IMG/VR virus record: IMGVR_UViG_3300030106_003981
Location: 1 to 41,280 of that record
Direction: 5' to 3' (one strand)
Length of the DNA: 41,280 nt
Origin: a virus
In this document: in pieces, positions 38,186 to 41,280 of the stretch
Layout: each line of letters opens with the position of its first letter
How positions within the stretch are numbered: the first letter of the stretch is position 1
Position numbers and translations under genes: made by a program
Notes under the pieces: model-generated
What the model saw: the letters and a program-made list of their open reading frames with translations, nothing else
What the model was told of the DNA's origin: nothing
Databases searched by the model: none

Positions 38186-38915
38186 TGTCCACCAAGATCA
38201 CCCAGCCAGTTCCAGGGCCTTCTACTTCCCAGCGTGGCTTGAACTCACGTTGAAGAACTTTGACGTCGCGACCTTTATGCGGGTTTTTATGGCCGCCTTT
38301 GACTAAGTCTGGTTCGCCTCTAGGGTCTTGCATAATCCAACCCGGGTCAGCACTATTCTTGCCGTAATATCCACTGATTACGCTCCAATGCCCACACCCC
38401 ATCCCACCGCAACCAATCGAATGACCAAGGCTCAAATCGCCGTGATGATACCAACCAACCATCACAGGTCTTGCGTTTTCTAGCTCTAGCTCTACTAAGT
38501 CTGCATCGCCATCATTCCGAAACTGCACGTTTAAACCCAAACTTTCTAACGTCTCAATTTGCGCCTGAACAGACGTCGTGTCACCAAACTTGGCGCGAAT
38601 CTGATTATATTCATCATCTGTTTTAACCTTATTATAAAAAGCTGCCACCATCGCTGCCGCTGAGCTGAAACACTCTCGATAACCAGTCCCTGTGATGTTA
38701 TCGTGCTGGGTGAAGTATGGCATGTAAATCTCTTGATCATATCCAGATGCCTTCCATGCCTCAAACCATTCGGCATCCGTCTTAAGTAATTCCGGGTCAA
38801 TGGATTCTTCAAGCTGTTTAACAGCTGCAAGTTGGTGAGGGGAGTCATTTCTGAAATGTTCAAAGAAAGGTAGCAATGACAGCAAGCCCACGGAAAACCA
38901 AATGCGTTGCTTCAT
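38178..38915 (-). CDS. C39-like cysteine peptidase, lysis candidate
   Basis: A 245-residue protein with an N-terminal hydrophobic signal-anchor (residues 4-18, RIWFSVGLLSLLPFF). The peptidase region starts at about 60 (YMPYFTQHDN), with the catalytic Cys82 in RECFSSAAAM and the His in GCGHWSVISGYYG, followed by WIMQDPRG. This is the C39/papain-like pattern. I choose ATG 38915 (ATGA overlap with the upstream gene); a TTG six codons earlier is possible. With small membrane proteins around it, it is the best endolysin candidate. A tail-related or maturation protease cannot be excluded. Confidence 0.75.
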   Translation of the reverse strand: MKQRIWFSVGLLSLLPFFEHFRNDSPHQLAAVKQLEESIDPELLKTDAEWFEAWKASGYDQEIYMPYFTQHDNITGTGYRECFSSAAAMVAAFYNKVKTDDEYNQIRAKFGDTTSVQAQIETLESLGLNVQFRNDGDADLVELELENARPVMVGWYHHGDLSLGHSIGCGGMGCGHWSVISGYYGKNSADPGWIMQDPRGEPDLVKGGHKNPHKGRDVKVLQREFKPRWEVEGPGTGWVILVDNE

Positions 38916-39052
38916 TCTAACGAGGCTTGGCAACTAGCATTTAGCCCAGCAGTGTACGCAGCTCCAAACAATAAGCCAGAAAGCCCTATAAATCCGGCTG
39001 CCGCTCCACCAAGAAAAAACCAGCCTAGGGCTAATCCCCAATGTGGCTTCAC
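38912..39052 (-). CDS. Tiny membrane protein before the peptidase
   Basis: A 46-residue gene with GTG start that overlaps the preceding stop (GTGA) and whose own stop overlaps the peptidase start (ATGA). The protein is one long hydrophobic, Gly/Ala-rich helix (LALGWFFLGGAAAGFIGLSG, then LLFGAAYTAGL). A single-pass holin, pinholin or anchor is plausible. Four-base overlaps on both sides make it very likely real. Confidence 0.7.
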   Translation of the reverse strand: MKPHWGLALGWFFLGGAAAGFIGLSGLLFGAAYTAGLNASCQASLE

Positions 39053-39222
39053 TTCTCTACCCTGCTGGTTGGGAACAGATTCTGCCTCACATAATCCACA
39101 ACACGATCATCAATCGTTGTGTCAGTTGTCTTGGCATATGCCTCCAACATCTCGATCAGCATTTTCTTGACGCCTTCAGACTGAAGGAACCTGAACAAAA
39201 TTGGCTTGATCAGTAGCAGCAT
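39049..39222 (-). CDS. Small helical protein, first in the lysis-like cassette
   Basis: A 57-residue gene: MLLLIKPILFRFLQSEGV, helices and a charged tail with DDRVVDYVRQNLFPTS. It starts near the divergent plus-strand gene at 39267 and is coupled by GTGA to the next gene. The N-terminal hydrophobic part could insert into a membrane. Function unknown. Confidence 0.65.
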   Translation of the reverse strand: MLLLIKPILFRFLQSEGVKKMLIEMLEAYAKTTDTTIDDRVVDYVRQNLFPTSRVEK

Positions 39223-39266
39223 GGATCGAAATCAGCGTTACCCTTTAAGCGTAGCTGTCTTGTGCA

Positions 39267-39512
39267 ATGGCTAACCAAAACGAAGAGCATCCAGGCTGGA
39301 TCTCAGATCTCATCCGTTTGATCGTCTTGGCGTGGTCACTTGCCTGCCTGTCACTGTCCTATCTCGGACAGGTCAAAGCCATGGACCCAACTTTCGCCGC
39401 TTCGATGCTGACAGCTGTTCTCAGCTCCTATGGCGTCAGCGTTGGCAAGAACGGCAAAAACAAAGAAGAGCCTAAACTAGAGTCAAGCACTGCTCCCGCT
39501 GTCAAAAAATGA
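39267..39512 (+). CDS. Holin-like membrane protein
   Basis: An 81-residue protein: a short charged start, one or two membrane segments (about residues 13-32, LIRLIVLAWSLACLSLSYLG, and 44-58, SMLTAVLSSYGVSV), and a Lys/Glu-rich tail. This is the layout of small phage holins. It lies divergently from the lysis-like cassette and is coupled by ATGA to the first secreted-protein gene. Confidence 0.6.
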   Translation: MANQNEEHPGWISDLIRLIVLAWSLACLSLSYLGQVKAMDPTFAASMLTAVLSSYGVSVGKNGKNKEEPKLESSTAPAVKK

Positions 39513-40003
39513 AGCGTCTCCTCCTAGCATTCACGCTCACGTTGATTGCCGCTCCAGTGCAAGCGGATATTATCAATAAAATTTCGTCGTCAGTTCAACT
39601 CACTGTTGATGGAGCGGGATCAGTTGCAACGCGAATCCCGTCTTCAATGGCAGTATCTGGCAATAACGTCACTCTGGACACTGCTCCTGTGCTTGGCACA
39701 CTTACTTCCGGCACCGCTCTTGGTTACACTCCTGGTAAGTACAGCATTACTACTGCTGGTGACGCTTTTTCGTATGCAGAGTCATACACAGAAGGAGACG
39801 ACGTTCCAGCGATCCTCTCAACAACAGTCACCTCCGGAGTAGTGCCTAGTCTTCCAATCTTTGGCAGCACAACCACAACTTCCGGCGGACTTAAAGGTGA
39901 TCTTGCTGGTACGATTGCAACCGATGGTGCCATCTCAATTACATCTGGCGGAGCTGGTACAACCGCAATCGGCCAAGTTATTCAAGAGCTGACGATCAAG
40001 TGA
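39509..40003 (+). CDS. Secreted protein 1 of a cyanophage-type trio
   Basis: A 164-residue protein with a Sec signal peptide (about residues 1-19, MKRLLLAFTLTLIAAPVQA, cleavage before DIINKI). The mature part is Ser/Thr/Gly-rich and beta-rich, with SSVQLTVDGAG at the start and GGAGTTAIGQVIQELTIK at the end. I recall this type from marine cyanophages, where it stands beside two other secreted proteins, as here. Role unknown; it may act in the envelope of the infected cell. Confidence 0.78.
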   Translation: MKRLLLAFTLTLIAAPVQADIINKISSSVQLTVDGAGSVATRIPSSMAVSGNNVTLDTAPVLGTLTSGTALGYTPGKYSITTAGDAFSYAESYTEGDDVPAILSTTVTSGVVPSLPIFGSTTTTSGGLKGDLAGTIATDGAISITSGGAGTTAIGQVIQELTIK

Positions 40004-40431
40004 TGCTTAAAGTATTTGTCGCGCTCATCCTACTGGATGCAACAGCTGCTGCTGCAGTCCCTGTCATACCAAACTTTCAACAGGGCACAACCAGCAGCAC
40101 AACAACGACAAAAACTAAAGTCAATGAAGTCATAAATTCTTACCAGTACCGCACTGGCTACGAATACACTGTCTCGGGATCTAACGTAAAATCTGATGAG
40201 TTCGTCGCGCCAATGGCTCTAACGACGACAACAAACACAATCGATGGTATTTCTAGTCGCTGGGTGGGGCTTGATCCTGCTGATAAGCCTATTTGGAACA
40301 TTGTGGAAGAAGGTGCGCCGTTCCAATTTGCTGAAACGCTTCAGGGGCCAGGGCTTACGCAACACACAGTCATCGTCCGCGAAACGGACATTGAACAGCT
40401 AACTGAGACTACATCTACATTTAGCCAATGA
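40003..40431 (+). CDS. Secreted protein 2 of the trio
   Basis: A 142-residue protein with a hydrophobic signal peptide (residues 1-18, MLKVFVALILLDATAAAA), then VPVIPNFQQGTTSSTTTTKT, a conserved-looking start, and a beta-rich remainder (YQYRTGYEYTVSGSN). I choose the ATG at 40003 overlapping the preceding stop as TGATG; a GTG one codon earlier is possible. Coupled to the next gene by ATGA. Function unknown. Confidence 0.78.
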   Translation: MLKVFVALILLDATAAAAVPVIPNFQQGTTSSTTTTKTKVNEVINSYQYRTGYEYTVSGSNVKSDEFVAPMALTTTTNTIDGISSRWVGLDPADKPIWNIVEEGAPFQFAETLQGPGLTQHTVIVRETDIEQLTETTSTFSQ

Positions 40432-41165
40432 AACGTCTCCTAGCAGCAATCCTGCTAACCTCCGCTCCAGTGAACGCACAAGTCTCAAGTACCGCAGCCC
40501 CGGTCGCGAACAGTAGTGGCAGTGTTACCAACCAAGCCGTTCAGGTGGTGCCTTCGCGTCAATACACTTGGAATTACGGTTCTGGAATCAGCTGCCAAGG
40601 TGCCACGTTAAATATCAATCCATTCCTTACTACCACCACAGGCTGGAGCACTCCAACCGAGCATTATTACGACAACCCTGTTTACGACAACAGTGACATT
40701 GAAGGCGCATTCGATCCAGAAGGCAATCCTATTCCTGATGGCGTCCCTGATCGCCCAGGCCATGTTCTCTACTACCAGCCAGTCAGAACAGGACAAAAAA
40801 CAAACTTTTCCGTCAACGGAGGAATCACCGCAACGATCTCAGTCCCTCTCGACCGCCATCATGTAAAGCTTTGCAGGCAGGCGGCGGAAAAACAAGTAAA
40901 GCTCTTTGAGGCCCAGCTGGCAGATAAGCGCCTGAACTACGAAATTGCACGCCTGAAAAATTGCGCGAAACTGCTTAAAGATGGTGTCATGTTCCACCCT
41001 GAATCGCCTTTTTCTGCGATCTGCGCGGATGTGGTTTTGACGAATCCGCCTGGTGTTTTGCCTCCGCATGTGCATACAATCCCTAAGGTTTCAATGAACG
41101 ACGTAGCGCAAGAATCGCCCGATTCCTATCCCGTTGAGCAAGAATCCGATCCCGCAAAGCAATAG
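40428..41165 (+). CDS. Secreted protein 3 of the trio, intact copy
   Basis: A 245-residue protein with a short signal peptide (residues 1-17, MKRLLAAILLTSAPVNA). The centre begins with SGSVTNQAVQVVPSRQYTWNYG and has a Cys (SCQGATLNINPF), which I recall as the typical start of this cyanophage family. The second half is a coiled coil (about 160-180, KQVKLFEAQLADKRLNYEIA) followed by a Pro-rich end. The last 83 bases overlap the minus-strand proline-rich protein gene in antisense. The end is duplicated at the left edge of the window. Confidence 0.82.
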   Translation: MKRLLAAILLTSAPVNAQVSSTAAPVANSSGSVTNQAVQVVPSRQYTWNYGSGISCQGATLNINPFLTTTTGWSTPTEHYYDNPVYDNSDIEGAFDPEGNPIPDGVPDRPGHVLYYQPVRTGQKTNFSVNGGITATISVPLDRHHVKLCRQAAEKQVKLFEAQLADKRLNYEIARLKNCAKLLKDGVMFHPESPFSAICADVVLTNPPGVLPPHVHTIPKVSMNDVAQESPDSYPVEQESDPAKQ

Positions 41166-41280
41166 GACGTTCTCCCTTTCTTTTCAAAATCATCTTAGTC
41201 ACTTTTTTAACTGTGGGCTTCACGATCTTCAGCACCACATCACCTAGCGGCCTAGATGCAACAGCGACAGTCGTCGCCAT
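40986..41280. repeat. Terminal direct repeat, right copy
   Basis: This is the right copy of the 295-base repeat described for 1-295. Mismatches lie in clusters: five within 13 bases near 41063-41075, the rest spread. No gaps. Confidence 0.93.
41083..41280 (-). CDS. Proline-rich membrane protein, C-terminal fragment (second copy)
   Basis: The last 65 codons of the protein encoded by 98-790, cut by the window edge. It has the same amino-acid sequence as the first copy although 12 bases differ. It carries the Val/Ala end of the hydrophobic segment and the Lys/Arg-rich tail. Confidence 0.85.
   Translation of the reverse strand: MATTVAVASRPLGDVVLKIVKPTVKKVTKMILKRKGERPIALRDRILAQRDRNRAILALRRSLKP

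Noticed and set aside
1-41280. tRNA, rRNA, CRISPR array, integrase or insertion sequence
   Set aside because: I looked for these on both strands and saw no tRNA-like T-loop context, spaced repeats, recombinase motifs or transposase. Nothing supports them.

Overview
The window looks like one almost complete genome of a small tailed phage (siphovirus) of about 41 kb, probably from a marine metagenome. The order and families of the tail genes (M, L, a split K, I and J homologues, then fibres) follow phage lambda. Several accessory proteins look like families I remember from marine cyanophages: a small porin-like outer-membrane protein, a trio of secreted proteins, a proline-rich membrane protein and an S74 fibre. 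A picocyanobacterial host is therefore my best guess. It rests on memory of families, not on a search. I see no integrase, excisionase, CI-like repressor, tRNA, rRNA, CRISPR array or transposon, and no DNA or RNA polymerase gene, so a lytic phage using host polymerases is the simplest reading.

Layout. (1) About 0.1-24.9 kb, minus strand: virion genes. Read in the direction of transcription they are large terminase (24.9 kb), a zinc-ribbon protein, three small basic proteins, the tail tube protein, a further basic protein, portal, scaffold, major capsid protein, head-tail connectors (including a tandem paralogue pair), tail completion proteins, tail chaperone with a candidate frameshift, tape measure, lambda-like tail tip genes, two fibres and small late proteins. 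(2) 24.96-25.3 kb, plus strand: small terminase, head-to-head with the large subunit. (3) 25.4-29.5 kb: an isolated 46-residue gene with its own promoter and terminator, a plus-strand leader with two tiny genes coupled to a Cys-rich protein, and an operon of small regulators. (4) 29.5-34.05 kb, minus strand: replication/recombination genes (ssDNA-binding-like protein, HNH nuclease, SF2 helicase, PD-(D/E)XK exonuclease). (5) 34.2-37.8 kb, plus strand: a primase-polymerase/RecA-like helicase and small regulators. (6) 37.8-39.2 kb, minus strand: a coupled lysis-like cassette around a C39-family peptidase. (7) 39.3-41.2 kb, plus strand: a holin-like protein and three secreted proteins in ATGA/TGATG-coupled order.

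Genes are packed with 1-20 base overlaps, and many genes are shorter than 60 codons. Replication probably uses the primase/helicase with ssDNA-binding protein, SF2 helicase and exonuclease. Packaging uses TerS/TerL, and lysis the C39 peptidase with small membrane proteins. Regulation is visible as divergent sigma70-type promoters at 34.1 kb, opposed promoters at 25.7 kb, a 20-bp palindrome at 27.5 kb and several intrinsic terminators.

The first 295 bases recur at the end of the window with about 17 substitutions and no gaps, so the unique genome is about 40,985 bp and the two ends come from slightly different strains or copies. The signals I find most unusual are the roughly eight-fold excess of the 7-mer CGYTCCA across the genome, the cluster of TGTCCC repeats around the end of the primase gene, and the leader/tiny-gene/Cys-rich-protein unit at 25.75-26.95 kb. 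All counts were made by eye.
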